64,000 nt of DNA. Source: JACMLD01 sp044223995 (GTDB lineage Bacteria > Bacteroidota > Bacteroidia > Chitinophagales > Chitinophagaceae). The notes beneath the pieces were generated by a model. It saw only the letters and a program-made list of their open reading frames with translations. It did no database searches and had not been told where the DNA came from. The translations under genes and the position numbers were made by a program. Shown in pieces: positions 33,502-43,145 of the stretch; positions within the stretch are counted from its first letter, which is position 1, and the number at the start of each line of letters is the position of its first letter. The stretch spans positions 682,001 through 746,000 of the forward strand of contig JBGALE010000003.1 in NCBI GenBank assembly GCA_044223995.1, in the 5' to 3' direction.

Positions 33502-34531
33502 ATCCCTCCAGCACAACATCGCCGGCTACAGCATAGCCTACACAGGTGAGCACCCTGCCCTTTGCAATCTCTTCATCCAGCAGCACTTCATTACTGCTCA
33601 TCCAAACTTTACCCCGTGTACACATTACGGCACAGGTACCACATTTACCTGCCTCACAGCTATACCGTGCAGGTATACCCGCTTTTTTCATCGATTGCAG
33701 GATGGTTTGCGGATATTGAGTTTCCACAATGTAGCTGGTTCCCCCGGTATGAATAGTTACCAAATGCTTTTCAGTATCGGGGGGCAACTGCTTCACCAAA
33801 TGTTTTACCGGGTTGAATATCTCCTTCCTGATATGTGCAGCAGGTATACCATCTTCCAGCAATTCTATATTGGCCATACGCATAAAATCAAATGGGCCGC
33901 ATAAATAAAATAAAGCCGAAGCAGGGGGAACGGCCAGGTATTGCAGCAGTAGTCTTCCGAGCAGCCACTTGCTTAAACGCGCTTTCTCCAAATTGATGGA
34001 TGTACTGTACAACCATTCAATACGCAAATGCTCTTTGTAATGATCAGCAAGTGCTTCGAGTTCTTCGCGGAATATGGTACTTTGTTTATCGCGGTTACTA
34101 TAGATCAACACTACCGATATAGAGGAATATTTTTTCAATACAGTTTTCAGGAGGGAGTAGACAGGTGTTATGCCGCTTCCTGCAGCGATAAAAAACAACT
34201 GGCGATACAAATGGATATTTTCGGGCAACACAAAAAACCCGCTCGCGCCGATGGTAAACAAAACATCCCCTACTTTTGCATGATCTACCAGTTTCCTGGA
34301 ATATTCACCGTTGGCAATTTTCTTTACAGTCACTGATAAGGATTCATTCAAAACGGGCGATGACGAAATAGAATAACTTCTCCTGTCTTCACTGTTGTTT
34401 TTGGGAAAAATAAAAGTCAGGAACTGTCCCGCTTCGTAAGACAATGGTTCAGCCGGTTCAAGGATAAATGTTTTACATTCATCGGTCTCCCTCTTTATCT
34501 CCTTAATGCGAAGCGTTGCATATTCCATCAT
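33500..34531 (-). CDS. Ferredoxin-type NAD(P)H oxidoreductase with C-terminal [2Fe-2S] (PaaE-like)
   Basis: 343 residues in the order FAD domain (RRSYSISSSP), NAD(P) domain (IAAGSGITPVYSLLKTVL, YLCGPFDFMRM), and plant-type ferredoxin domain with Cys ligands in YSCEAGKCGTCAVMC and TCVGYA. This is the layout of phenylacetate-CoA oxygenase reductase PaaE and related hydroxylase reductases. No oxygenase subunits are encoded nearby, so its electron acceptor is unknown. Single gene. Confidence 0.88.
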   Translation of the reverse strand: MMEYATLRIKEIKRETDECKTFILEPAEPLSYEAGQFLTFIFPKNNSEDRRSYSISSSPVLNESLSVTVKKIANGEYSRKLVDHAKVGDVLFTIGASGFFVLPENIHLYRQLFFIAAGSGITPVYSLLKTVLKKYSSISVVLIYSNRDKQSTIFREELEALADHYKEHLRIEWLYSTSINLEKARLSKWLLGRLLLQYLAVPPASALFYLCGPFDFMRMANIELLEDGIPAAHIRKEIFNPVKHLVKQLPPDTEKHLVTIHTGGTSYIVETQYPQTILQSMKKAGIPARYSCEAGKCGTCAVMCTRGKVWMSSNEVLLDEEIAKGRVLTCVGYAVAGDVVLEG

Positions 34532-34586
34532 CCTGCAGCAAATGGTTTTAAAAACTAAACTTACTCAACTCTGCAGTAATGGCAAT

Positions 34587-34617
34587 AAAAAAAGCCGGCT
34601 ACCTGAGCGCCGGCTTT
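34587..34617 (-). terminator. Terminator of the DUF4382 gene
   Basis: On the minus strand AAAGCCGGC pairs perfectly with GCCGGCTTT across 9 nt and continues into a T-rich run. It lies 30 bp after the stop of the DUF4382 gene. Confidence 0.92.
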
Positions 34618-34647
34618 ACCCTGGATATCCTCAACTTTTACACCTGC

Positions 34648-35547
34648 TTATTTATGGAGGGTTACCGTTGGCACTTTGGTATCCTCGTTTTTTCTAACCA
34701 CGATATTATTAATGGTGGTATCATTATATGGAGCCGTTCCATCAAACAGAACAGCGTACGTTCCGTCTTTCAGGCCGCGTATTTCCCATTCTCCCTCATG
34801 ATCGGGAATGGCATGCGCTGTATCGGTTGCATTAAACACTGTCACACTTGCGTTGGCATCCTTTGGCAGTACTTTCCCTTCCAGCTCACCGCTTTCGTGT
34901 TTTGAAAAAGCCCTCAGTTCCGGCCGCAGGCAGAAACCATTATCTTTCTTTTTGATTGATTTGGATACATCGAAGTCGATGTTGATGCGAATACCACCAC
35001 CCGGAATGGTATCGATGGTATTGCTCCTTACTTTCACATAGAAAAACGGCTTCTGATCACAAATCGTCAATGGGAAAGAATGTGTGCTGTCCGTCCATAC
35101 ACTGTTATTGGTACCAAGCGTAAACCGGATTTTACTGATATGACCGTTGTTGGCAAAACCACTTGCCACCAGTGTATCGATACCATTGCGCAACCGGAGT
35201 AAATCATATACCCCAGCCTGTACATTTAATGTATCCCACTGTCCGAAGCGGTCATGATCATGATGATCATCGTCTCCGTCATCATCATCGTCAAAGAAAT
35301 CATCGTCATGATGTGTGGCACCAGTATCGACCTTTACTTCGACCATACGGATATCAACCAATACTTTGGTAAAGTTAAAATCGGGATCGTCGTTCAGGTA
35401 CACGGAAACTTTCTGCATACCTGCGGGCGCTCCCCCATTTCCATTGCTGTTACCATTCAATTCCTTCTGGCAGGAAGTGAAAAACAGTATGCCCGCTGCC
35501 GCGGCAACGAGTACAATTATCAGGATCTTTGAGATTTTTAACAGCAT
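34648..35547 (-). CDS. DUF4382 lipoprotein with Asp/His-rich loop
   Basis: 299 residues. Lipoprotein signal (IVLVAAAAGILFFTSC), then a DUF4382 domain: VSVYLNDDPDFNFTKVLVDIRMVEVKV, LRLRNGIDTLVASG, ISKIRFTLG. Between the strands is an insert of ~22 residues made almost only of Asp and His (HHDDDFFDDDDDGDDDHHDH), which looks able to bind divalent metals. A carboxypeptidase-regulatory-like segment (ELEGKVLPKDANASVTV, WEIRGLKDGTYAVLFDGT) forms the C-terminus. Envelope protein of unknown function. Confidence 0.82.
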   Translation of the reverse strand: MLLKISKILIIVLVAAAAGILFFTSCQKELNGNSNGNGGAPAGMQKVSVYLNDDPDFNFTKVLVDIRMVEVKVDTGATHHDDDFFDDDDDGDDDHHDHDRFGQWDTLNVQAGVYDLLRLRNGIDTLVASGFANNGHISKIRFTLGTNNSVWTDSTHSFPLTICDQKPFFYVKVRSNTIDTIPGGGIRINIDFDVSKSIKKKDNGFCLRPELRAFSKHESGELEGKVLPKDANASVTVFNATDTAHAIPDHEGEWEIRGLKDGTYAVLFDGTAPYNDTTINNIVVRKNEDTKVPTVTLHK

Positions 35548-35720
35548 ATCATTGGGATTTGATTAATAATGCTGTGGTAAAATTGGCCGGAATCCACCGG
35601 GTTTGCAAGCTATCCTGGCCGAACCTGTTCATTTGGCTGCTGAACTTGCCAATGACGCCATGGCCTGCTTTTATTAAAGGATAATTTCTTAACTTACAGT
35701 AACACAAAACGACATGCTGT

Positions 35721-36155
35721 ATGAAAAAAGTTGCAGATATCCTTCACCGCAAAGGCGCTTCCGTGATCGCCGTTTCCCCCAAATCAACCGTTATAGAAGC
35801 ACTCCAGTTAATGGCCGATAAAAATATCGGGTCTGCGCTGGTCATGGATGGAAATGAATATTGCGGCCTGCTGACCGAAAGGGATTATGCACGAAAAGTT
35901 ATTCTGAAAGGGAAACATTCCTCTGATACACTGGTGGAGGAAATCATGTCCATCGGGCTCCCGCGTATTACCCCCGAAAACTCCATCGAAGTTTGCATGC
36001 ACCTGATGACGGAGAACAATATCCGTTACCTGCCGGTATTCGACAAGGACAATATCTGCGGCATTATATCCATCAATGATGTAGTGAAGGAAACGATACT
36101 GACACATGAGGAAACCATCTCACAGTTGAAAGATTACCTGCATGCCACTATGTAA
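35721..36155 (+). CDS. Tandem CBS-domain protein
   Basis: 144 residues, two CBS motifs: STVIEALQLMADKNIGSALVMD.....GLLTERDYARKVILKG, and PENSIEVCMHLMTENNIRYLPVFD..NICGIISINDVV. Stand-alone CBS pairs bind adenine nucleotides and regulate partners. The partner is not evident here. The ELTERDYARKV-type loop is widespread in this subfamily. It converges on the next gene with only 9 bp between them. Confidence 0.9.
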   Translation: MKKVADILHRKGASVIAVSPKSTVIEALQLMADKNIGSALVMDGNEYCGLLTERDYARKVILKGKHSSDTLVEEIMSIGLPRITPENSIEVCMHLMTENNIRYLPVFDKDNICGIISINDVVKETILTHEETISQLKDYLHATM

Positions 36156-36164
36156 GGCGTTTGA

Positions 36165-37172
36165 TTAATTAAACTTTACCACTTCAAAATCAGAAGCTTT
36201 TACTTTTCCCAACTGCTGCAACTCATCATTGCTCCATCTTTCATCTGGTGCGCCGGTGATATACATATTGCTGCCGATATCGGCCAGTATCAATCCATAT
36301 TTTTTCATTGCCGTTAATATTACCCGGTCGTTAGCAGGAAAGCCACTGATATCAAAACTGGCTTTCAGCCGGATCTTTGCACCAAAGGGAAGAGAATAGG
36401 TTCCGCCGGTACTGTTGACTTTATGGGTGGCCGGCGCTATATAAGCTGGTTTTACATTTGATTTAGTGAGTGTAAACCGGATGGCATGATCAATGACACC
36501 TTTTACGACTTCCTCGTATCGCACCAAGCCGGTAAAAATAGGCAGACCGGCTGCATCGGCAGATGTCCATCCGTCTGTACGCAATTGGTTACTGTTTAAG
36601 TTAAACACGGCACCGCTTGACGCTTCCCAATGATCACCATTGACACTTGCATTGTATAATTCATACAACATACCGTTATCCTTGTCAACGGCAATTACGT
36701 GCGAATCCCCCTGGCCACTGCCTTCGATGGGTGTATTTAATGGAATCGGGTAAGGACCGGGATCACTTTCGTCACCATAATTACCATCATACCCGTTGGC
36801 GCGAAAAGTGACTGCAATTTTTTGCTGGTTGCCACATACCACGGTATAAGGAATGCCGATGGTCGCTCCGTTCCACAAACCGCTGCCAAAATCTGCCTTT
36901 AAGCCAGTTGTACTATAGGCTGACAGTATTTGCGAACTGTTTGGATCAATCGCTGCGGAAGAGATATCGAGGTTCCAGGCATTATTTGCGGGAAAGAGTT
37001 GGATGTTTTCTGCATCAGCTTTGACGGCACTGCAGGAACTGCCTGGAGGAGGTGGCGGCGGATTTTTGGTACCATCGCCGGAATCTTTTTTACTGCAACC
37101 AGTAATGAAGGTGGTAAAAATGACTAAAAAAATCAGGCTGGCGGAAAGCAGGGTAAACTGGTTTTTTTTCAT
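36165..37172 (-). CDS. Conserved secreted lipoprotein
   Basis: 335 residues with a lipoprotein signal (FTTFITGCSKKDS) and a Pro-rich linker (NPPPPPPG). The remainder is one beta-rich domain with NNAWNLDISSAAIDPNS, GDESDPGPYPIP, HVIAVDKDNGMLYELYNA, and HAIRFTLTKSNVKPAYIAPATH. I recognise the general type as an envelope protein found in Bacteroidota and Acidobacteriota but cannot assign a function. Divergent from the TolB-like gene. Confidence 0.7.
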   Translation of the reverse strand: MKKNQFTLLSASLIFLVIFTTFITGCSKKDSGDGTKNPPPPPPGSSCSAVKADAENIQLFPANNAWNLDISSAAIDPNSSQILSAYSTTGLKADFGSGLWNGATIGIPYTVVCGNQQKIAVTFRANGYDGNYGDESDPGPYPIPLNTPIEGSGQGDSHVIAVDKDNGMLYELYNASVNGDHWEASSGAVFNLNSNQLRTDGWTSADAAGLPIFTGLVRYEEVVKGVIDHAIRFTLTKSNVKPAYIAPATHKVNSTGGTYSLPFGAKIRLKASFDISGFPANDRVILTAMKKYGLILADIGSNMYITGAPDERWSNDELQQLGKVKASDFEVVKFN

Positions 37173-37305
37173 AGATATTCATTTAGGTCGGGACTGTACA
37201 CTTGTTCGAAATAATTGTGCCAAAACTCCATTTTATAATCATTTATCGCCCTGCTTTTCTGTATTTTTAGAAAGCCGATTGTTTCCACGCCAAAACCAAC
37301 TGTAT

Positions 37306-38829
37306 ATGAAATTTCTTTTATTCATCTTCGCATGTGCAGGCCTTCAAATAGTTGCTTATTCGCAAAAAAATGATATAGGTGTGTTTACCGCACAAAGTGA
37401 TGTTGGCAATGTAAAAATGCCTGGCACGGTAAGCTATAGTACTTCTACACAGCAGTACACCATCAAAAGCAGTGGTGCAAATATGTGGGCTGCCCATGAT
37501 GATTTTCACCTGGCCTGGAAGAAAATAAAAGGTGATTTCATTCTTGATGCACAGGCACATTTTACCGGCAAGGGCACCAATGCACACCGCAAACTGGGAT
37601 GGATTGTCCGTCACAGCCTCGAACCCAATTCACCCTATGCAGATGCTGCAGTGCATGGTGATGGCCTCACCTCTTTGCAGTACAGAAAAAATATAGACGC
37701 CAATACCGAGGAAATCAAGGGAACCATCACTGCGCCTGATGTACTCCGTTTGGAAAGAACTGGCAACACCTATACTTTTTACGGTGCACAATTTGGAAAA
37801 CCGCTGGAAGAAATCGGCAAACTGGAATTGAACCTCGGCAATGAAGTGTATGCAGGTATATTTATTTGTTCACATGAAGAGAATGTTTCCGAAGAAGCAG
37901 TGTTTTCCAATGTCCGCATTACTGTTCCGGCGAAAAGTAGTTTTGTTCCATACAGGGATTATGCCGGCAGCAGGATGGAAATACTGGATGTTGCGACAGG
38001 GTTAAGAAAAATTATTTACACTTCTCCCGAAACATTTGAAGCACCCAACTGGTTAAAAGATGGTTCTGCGCTTATATATAACAGTAAGGGGCAGTTGTTC
38101 CGTTTACCGCTGACTACAAATGAACCCATTGTTATGAATTCTGGTTTTGCCAAACATTGCAATAACGATCATATCCTTTCGCCCGACAATCAATTCATCG
38201 GGATCAGTAACCAGGGCACGCCAACAGCAGACGGCGGACCTTCTTTAATTTATATCATGCCGGCTGGTGGTGGCGAACCCCGGCAGATAACGCCTGTTGG
38301 CCCTTCCTACCTGCATGGATGGAGCCCTGACGGAAAAACACTGGCCTATTGTGCCGAGCGCAATAAAAACTACGATGTGTATACCATTCCTGCAAAAGGC
38401 GGTAAAGAAAAACGATTAACCACCGCTGATGGTTTGGATGATGGCCCGGAGTATTCTCCAGATGGGAAATATATTTATTTCAATTCAGTGCGCAGTGGTT
38501 CCATGCAAATATGGCGGATGAAACCCGATGGTAGCCAGCAGGAACAGGTGACCAATGATGAGTTCAACAACTGGTTTGCACATATTTCGCCGGACGGCAA
38601 ATGGATGGCCATTATTTCTTTTGGAAAAGATGTGGCTGCCGGTGATCATCCTCCCTGCAAAAGAGTATTGATAAGAATGATGGCAGTAAACAGCCAGGAA
38701 AAACCTACTGTGCTGGCATACCTGTATGGCGGACAGGGAACGATCAATGTCCCTTCCTGGTCACCCGACGGAAAGCAAATTGCCTTCGTGAGTAATACAT
38801 TTCCCGACGATTACTACGATAAAAAATAA
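37306..38829 (+). CDS. Secreted TolB-like WD40/PD40 beta-propeller protein
   Basis: 507 residues from the ATG of MKFLLFIFACAG, which gives a signal peptide ending AYSQ; a longer reading of the frame has no signal and overlaps the divergent gene. Residues ~25-205 form a beta-sandwich resembling DUF1349/laminin-G-like domains (SSGANMWAAHDDFHLAWKKIKGDFILDAQ). The rest is a TolB-type propeller with repeated 'SPDG' blades (WSPDGKTLAYCAER, YSPDGKYIYFNSVR, ISPDGKWMAIISFG, WSPDGKQIAFVS). Periplasmic binding or scaffold role; ligand unknown. Confidence 0.85.
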   Translation: MKFLLFIFACAGLQIVAYSQKNDIGVFTAQSDVGNVKMPGTVSYSTSTQQYTIKSSGANMWAAHDDFHLAWKKIKGDFILDAQAHFTGKGTNAHRKLGWIVRHSLEPNSPYADAAVHGDGLTSLQYRKNIDANTEEIKGTITAPDVLRLERTGNTYTFYGAQFGKPLEEIGKLELNLGNEVYAGIFICSHEENVSEEAVFSNVRITVPAKSSFVPYRDYAGSRMEILDVATGLRKIIYTSPETFEAPNWLKDGSALIYNSKGQLFRLPLTTNEPIVMNSGFAKHCNNDHILSPDNQFIGISNQGTPTADGGPSLIYIMPAGGGEPRQITPVGPSYLHGWSPDGKTLAYCAERNKNYDVYTIPAKGGKEKRLTTADGLDDGPEYSPDGKYIYFNSVRSGSMQIWRMKPDGSQQEQVTNDEFNNWFAHISPDGKWMAIISFGKDVAAGDHPPCKRVLIRMMAVNSQEKPTVLAYLYGGQGTINVPSWSPDGKQIAFVSNTFPDDYYDKK

Positions 38830-38837
38830 ACAACCGG

Positions 38838-39953
38838 TTAGAATTGCAGTTTGCGATCTCTTGCAATATTCAACCATTCACCGGAAGTCTTGCCATTTTC
38901 TATTGTAATAGCGCGTTCATATAGTGCTACGGTGGGACATACATGAAAAGGCACGCCATATAAAACATCGCCGGCATGAAAGCCATGACCCTCGCCTGCT
39001 TCTACCACCAGGTGTTCTTCACTCTGGCCAACAGGAATAAGGTTGGGAGCGTTTAAAAAATAAACCCTTCTTGTAATTTCATTTTCTGCAGCAATCGATT
39101 TATGTCCAAGGTCAAGGCAAAGTTTAGTTGTATCGGGAAGCGATATCACACGTGTTACTACCAACACGGCCGTCAAAAATGGCTGTTCCGGGCAGAGATC
39201 AGTATATCCTTTGTCCCAGTAGATAAATGTCCCCGGGCTGCAATCAATTTCCTTTCTTGTACAGTGAATGGAAAAAGTGGGCGAACCACCAGCAATGATG
39301 GCTGGCGCTGTGATCCCCTTGGCAATAATCTCTTTTTGTACTGCCACTACCCTTTCAAATGCAGCATCACATCTTTCTTTTCTCTTTGTAAAATCAAGAT
39401 CCCGGATATGACCATCATAGGCATGAAGACCTACCGGTATGATACCTTTCAACGCAGTGCAATTGCTGTATAATGCTGCAGCTTTCTCCGGTGCAATACC
39501 TGTACGGTTCATACCCAAATTAATATCGAGGTAAACAGGCACCTGCATACCGTGGCTGTCAAATATTTCAGCCATCGTCTTTGCTGCTTCGGGATTGTCG
39601 GCCAGGCAGGCATAACGGGTACCCTTAAACTTTTTTATGACGGAAACGAAACGGTTTATTTTTGGTCCGGTCGGCTGGTAGGCCAATACTACATCCGGCG
39701 CCTTACAGCGTCCCAGCAATTCCGCTTCTGCAATCGTAGCGCATTTAAATTTTGTTATGCCCGCTGCCATCATCAGGGAAGTTGCCTCCATTGATTTATT
39801 GGTTTTAATATGCGGCCGCAAGCGGTGCACGTCACCAATCATCTTGATGGCTGTAGCAATATTTTTCTTCACCCTGTCGGGAAATACTACCAGCGCTGGT
39901 GAATCGAGTTCATCAATATTATCGATCGTGTACCATTGTTTTTCTGTAGTCAT
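38838..39953 (-). CDS. D-threonine aldolase / D-serine dehydratase-like PLP enzyme
   Basis: 371 residues from the ATG at 39953. Fold type III (alanine racemase-like) with the PLP lysine in LRPHIKTNKS, then HAYDGHIRD, GGSPTFSIH and the C-terminal metal-binding block HGFHAGDVLYG...HVCPTVALY (His and Cys ligands of the DSD1/D-TA family). Such enzymes cleave D-threonine or dehydrate D-serine. The operon with RidA, which hydrolyses the enamine product of serine dehydration, and a GntP-type permease favours D-serine dehydratase. This remains an inference. Confidence 0.85.
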   Translation of the reverse strand: MTTEKQWYTIDNIDELDSPALVVFPDRVKKNIATAIKMIGDVHRLRPHIKTNKSMEATSLMMAAGITKFKCATIAEAELLGRCKAPDVVLAYQPTGPKINRFVSVIKKFKGTRYACLADNPEAAKTMAEIFDSHGMQVPVYLDINLGMNRTGIAPEKAAALYSNCTALKGIIPVGLHAYDGHIRDLDFTKRKERCDAAFERVVAVQKEIIAKGITAPAIIAGGSPTFSIHCTRKEIDCSPGTFIYWDKGYTDLCPEQPFLTAVLVVTRVISLPDTTKLCLDLGHKSIAAENEITRRVYFLNAPNLIPVGQSEEHLVVEAGEGHGFHAGDVLYGVPFHVCPTVALYERAITIENGKTSGEWLNIARDRKLQF

Positions 39954-39997
39954 AATCACATCATTCTGTCTTGAAACGGATAACCTGTAACGGGTTT

Positions 39998-40465
39998 TTA
40001 ATACAATTCAAATATCGCTTCAATTTCCACTGCCACATTATTGGGCAATGACCCCATTCCAACTGCGCTCCTCACCCCAATACCATTCTCTTCGCCCCAA
40101 AGGGCAGCATACAATTCACTGCAGCCATTAATCACCAGCGGGTGCTTTTCGTAATCAGGGACACTGTTTACCATACCCAGTAGTTTAATAACACGTTTTA
40201 TTTTTTGCAAATCACCCATCACATCTTTTACAGAAGCAAGAATACCCAATCCACATTGACGCGCTGCAATCTTGCCCTGTTCTTCATTTAATTCTTTTCC
40301 CAGCTTACCTGTGATATAAGTGCCATCGGCATTAACAGATACATGCCCCGATACATACAGGTGATTACCTGTTACGAGGCAGCGTTTATAAATTCCCTTT
40401 GACCCGGGCAGAACAGGTAATGACAATCCCATTTCCTGTAATTTTTGTTCAATGTTTGTTTGCAT
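39998..40465 (-). CDS. RidA family enamine/imine deaminase
   Basis: 155 residues of the RidA/YjgF/UK114 family, of the longer YjgH-like type: GIYKRCLVTGNHLYVSGHVSVNADG, GKIAARQCGLGILASVKDVMGDL, and the C-terminal GVRSAVGMGSLPNNVAVEIEAIFE with the Arg that contacts substrate carboxylate. It speeds hydrolysis of 2-aminoacrylate to pyruvate and ammonia. It lies 6 bp after the permease gene and 44 bp before the PLP enzyme. Confidence 0.9.
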   Translation of the reverse strand: MQTNIEQKLQEMGLSLPVLPGSKGIYKRCLVTGNHLYVSGHVSVNADGTYITGKLGKELNEEQGKIAARQCGLGILASVKDVMGDLQKIKRVIKLLGMVNSVPDYEKHPLVINGCSELYAALWGEENGIGVRSAVGMGSLPNNVAVEIEAIFELY

Positions 40466-40471
40466 AGTATT

Positions 40472-41785
40472 TTATATAAATAGATTTAATAGTAATACAC
40501 CACCCAATCCCACCAGCGCTACAATGGTTTCCATGAGCGACCATGATCTAATGGTGTCTTTGATACTCAGGTTAAAATATTCTTTGAATAACCAAAACCC
40601 GGAATCGTTTACGTGTGAAAACATGAGGCTGCCGGCGCCGACAGATAAGACCATCAGCGCAGGGTTGGCATGTGATTGATGCAATATCGGTGCGATGATC
40701 CCGGCTGTTGTAAGACCAGCTACTGTTGCCGAACCAACACATACCCGGATAATCGCAGCAATCAGCCAGGCCATTACCAACGGCGGCATGGATAACTTTT
40801 GAAGGTTGCTTCCAATGATATCACTGACACCACTATCCGTAAATACCTGTTTCAATGCTCCGGCACCGGCGACAATTAATAGTATGACTGCCACATCTTT
40901 CACCGAATCGCCATAGTAATTCATGATATCCTTCATATTTTTTTTCATCCGAATGCCCAAGGTAAATGTTGCGACCAGCAATGCAACCAGCATAACAATC
41001 ACCGGGTCACCGATGAAAGCCACCAGTTTTTTCAACTGTGCATTTTCAATCCCCAGTAACGGGATAACTGTTGACAGCACCAGCAATCCAACGGGCAGCA
41101 GCGAGGAAAAAAAACTATTGGCCGTACCGGGCAATTCATCTGCAGGAATATTTTTGGGCTGAAATGTTTTTAAGGGAACCGATTTTATTTTTTTCAAAGT
41201 CTTCGCATATACCGGACCTGCGATGATGACGGCCGGAATCGCGAGACAAAGGCCGTACAGTAATGTCTTTCCCATATCGGCATGAAACTGTGCCACCAAT
41301 GCTGTCGGTGAAGGATGCGGTGGCAGAAAGCCATGCGTCACCGATAGGGAAGCCAGCATGGGCAAACCGAGGTACACTGCAGGCAGTTTGGTTTGGTACA
41401 CGATGGAAAAAATAAGCGGTACCATCAATACGAACCCAACATTGTAAAACAAGGGTATGCCAACCACAAAACCTGTGACCATCATCGCCCAGATGATATA
41501 CTTACTGCCGAAAGTATTAATCAAGCTGGAAGATATTTTTTGCGCTGCACCACTTTCTGCCACCAATTTTCCCAGCATAGCGCCTAAACAAATGATGATA
41601 ACCAACTCACCGAGCATATCGCCAATTCCTTTTTTGACCGATTTGGTCAATTGATCCAGCGGAATACCCAGCAGCCATCCCGCGAGCAGCGCTACGATTA
41701 AGAAAGCCAGGAAAGCATTGAATCGCCCCCAAGTGATCAGCACTATGAGCAGAAGAATGCAGAGAATAACAATTAGTATCGGCAT
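40472..41785 (-). CDS. GntP-family permease (gluconate/D-serine type)
   Basis: 437 residues from the ATG of MPILIVILCILLL; a TTG nine codons upstream is less likely. About 12 hydrophobic spans. Family blocks: GGIGDMLGELVIIICLGAMLGKL-like (KGIGDMLGELVIIICLG), GFLPPHPSPTALVAQF, VGSATVAGLTTAGIIAP and FSHVNDSGFWLFKEYF. GntP proteins import gluconate, and DsdX of this family imports D-serine. First gene of the permease-RidA-PLP enzyme operon, which points to D-serine. Confidence 0.9.
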   Translation of the reverse strand: MPILIVILCILLLIVLITWGRFNAFLAFLIVALLAGWLLGIPLDQLTKSVKKGIGDMLGELVIIICLGAMLGKLVAESGAAQKISSSLINTFGSKYIIWAMMVTGFVVGIPLFYNVGFVLMVPLIFSIVYQTKLPAVYLGLPMLASLSVTHGFLPPHPSPTALVAQFHADMGKTLLYGLCLAIPAVIIAGPVYAKTLKKIKSVPLKTFQPKNIPADELPGTANSFFSSLLPVGLLVLSTVIPLLGIENAQLKKLVAFIGDPVIVMLVALLVATFTLGIRMKKNMKDIMNYYGDSVKDVAVILLIVAGAGALKQVFTDSGVSDIIGSNLQKLSMPPLVMAWLIAAIIRVCVGSATVAGLTTAGIIAPILHQSHANPALMVLSVGAGSLMFSHVNDSGFWLFKEYFNLSIKDTIRSWSLMETIVALVGLGGVLLLNLFI

Positions 41786-42011
41786 GGCACGCAGGTTGAA
41801 ACGTTCAGGCAAAACCGAATTTAAAGAATAAAAGTCTATTCAGGGGGATGAAAATCTAAAAGCCAACGTTCAATGAAAGGTATATGATGTATTGCGAAAA
41901 TATGGCCGTCATTATTCCCAGGTTCAATCAACCAGCTATTCCACCAATAAGCTGTAGATTTGACGATACCCTGAGGCAGAACCAGCTCCTGCATTAAAAT
42001 TATTATTACTT

Positions 42012-43145
42012 ATGGTGCAAACGCATACACTTATTGTGGGCGCCAGTATCTCGGGACTAGCCTGTGCAGCAGCCCTGCAAAAAGCAGGCATTGCATACAT
42101 CATCATCGAAAAACACGGACAGGTCGCCATGCCCTGGCGCAACCATTACGAGCGTCTTCATTTACACACCAGCAAACGGCTTTCCAATCTCCCTTATAAA
42201 AAATTCGATAAAAACATTCCCCGGTACCCGGGCAGGCTACAGGTGCTGGATTACCTGGATGATTATAAAAAGACATTTAACATCCAACCTGTTTTCAATA
42301 CCGAAGCCCATTCTATACGGAAAGAAGGGGATGATTGGATTACGGCTACTACTGATGAAACCTATCAATCAAAATATATTATTATCGCAACCGGGCCTTA
42401 TGGCAGACCAAGGGCGTTGCAGTTCCGGGGCATGGAAAGTTTCCCGGGTACACTTATTCACAGCAGTGCTTACAAAACAGGGAAAGATTTTACCGGGCAG
42501 CGGGTATTGGTGGTTGGCTTTGGAAACTCTGCCTGTGAAATAGCTATTGACCTGTACGAGCAAGGCGCAATCCCTGTAATGGCAGTTCGTTCACCCGTAA
42601 ACGTTATACCCCGCGACATTTTCGGCATTCCCGTACTGGAACTGAGTTTATTCCTGAGCAAATTGCCGGCACGATTGGCCGATACCATAAACGCTCCTTT
42701 ATTGAGATTGCTGATAGGTGATATTACAAAACTGGGATTGAAAAGAAAACCTTACGGTCCTTATGAAGAAATAGAAAAAGACGGCACCATTCCTTTACTG
42801 GATATTGGCACGATCCGACATATTCGACAGGGGCATATAAAAGTGAAAGGCGACATTGACCACATAGAAGGGAAAACAATTTACTTCAAAGATGGAAGCA
42901 GCGCAGAATTTGATACCATTGTAGCGGCTACCGGTTATTACAGCGATATTGAGCAATTACTTGCCGTCGACAGGAGCCGGTTAGACGATCTCAAAGTCTG
43001 TGTTGACAAACAAAAGTTTTTTGGTAAAGACGGCCTGTACTTTTGCGGGTTTTGGATCAGTCCGACGGGCGCCATCCATGAGATAGCGAAGGATGCTGTA
43101 AAAATTGCGGGGGATATTGGGAGGAAGGTGGAAGGGAAAAGGTAG
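42012..43145 (+). CDS. FAD-dependent monooxygenase (CzcO/FMO-like)
   Basis: 377 residues. N-terminal FAD motif LIVGASISGLACAAAL, with Ser in place of the usual middle Gly of GxGxxG. The FMO-like signature FPGTLIHSSAYK follows, then a second Rossmann motif for NADPH (VLVVGFGNSACEIA), and the C-terminal ATGYYSDI block common to flavin monooxygenases. The substrate is unknown. It is a single gene, and its stop codon is embedded in the start of repeat island 5. Confidence 0.87.
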   Translation: MVQTHTLIVGASISGLACAAALQKAGIAYIIIEKHGQVAMPWRNHYERLHLHTSKRLSNLPYKKFDKNIPRYPGRLQVLDYLDDYKKTFNIQPVFNTEAHSIRKEGDDWITATTDETYQSKYIIIATGPYGRPRALQFRGMESFPGTLIHSSAYKTGKDFTGQRVLVVGFGNSACEIAIDLYEQGAIPVMAVRSPVNVIPRDIFGIPVLELSLFLSKLPARLADTINAPLLRLLIGDITKLGLKRKPYGPYEEIEKDGTIPLLDIGTIRHIRQGHIKVKGDIDHIEGKTIYFKDGSSAEFDTIVAATGYYSDIEQLLAVDRSRLDDLKVCVDKQKFFGKDGLYFCGFWISPTGAIHEIAKDAVKIAGDIGRKVEGKR

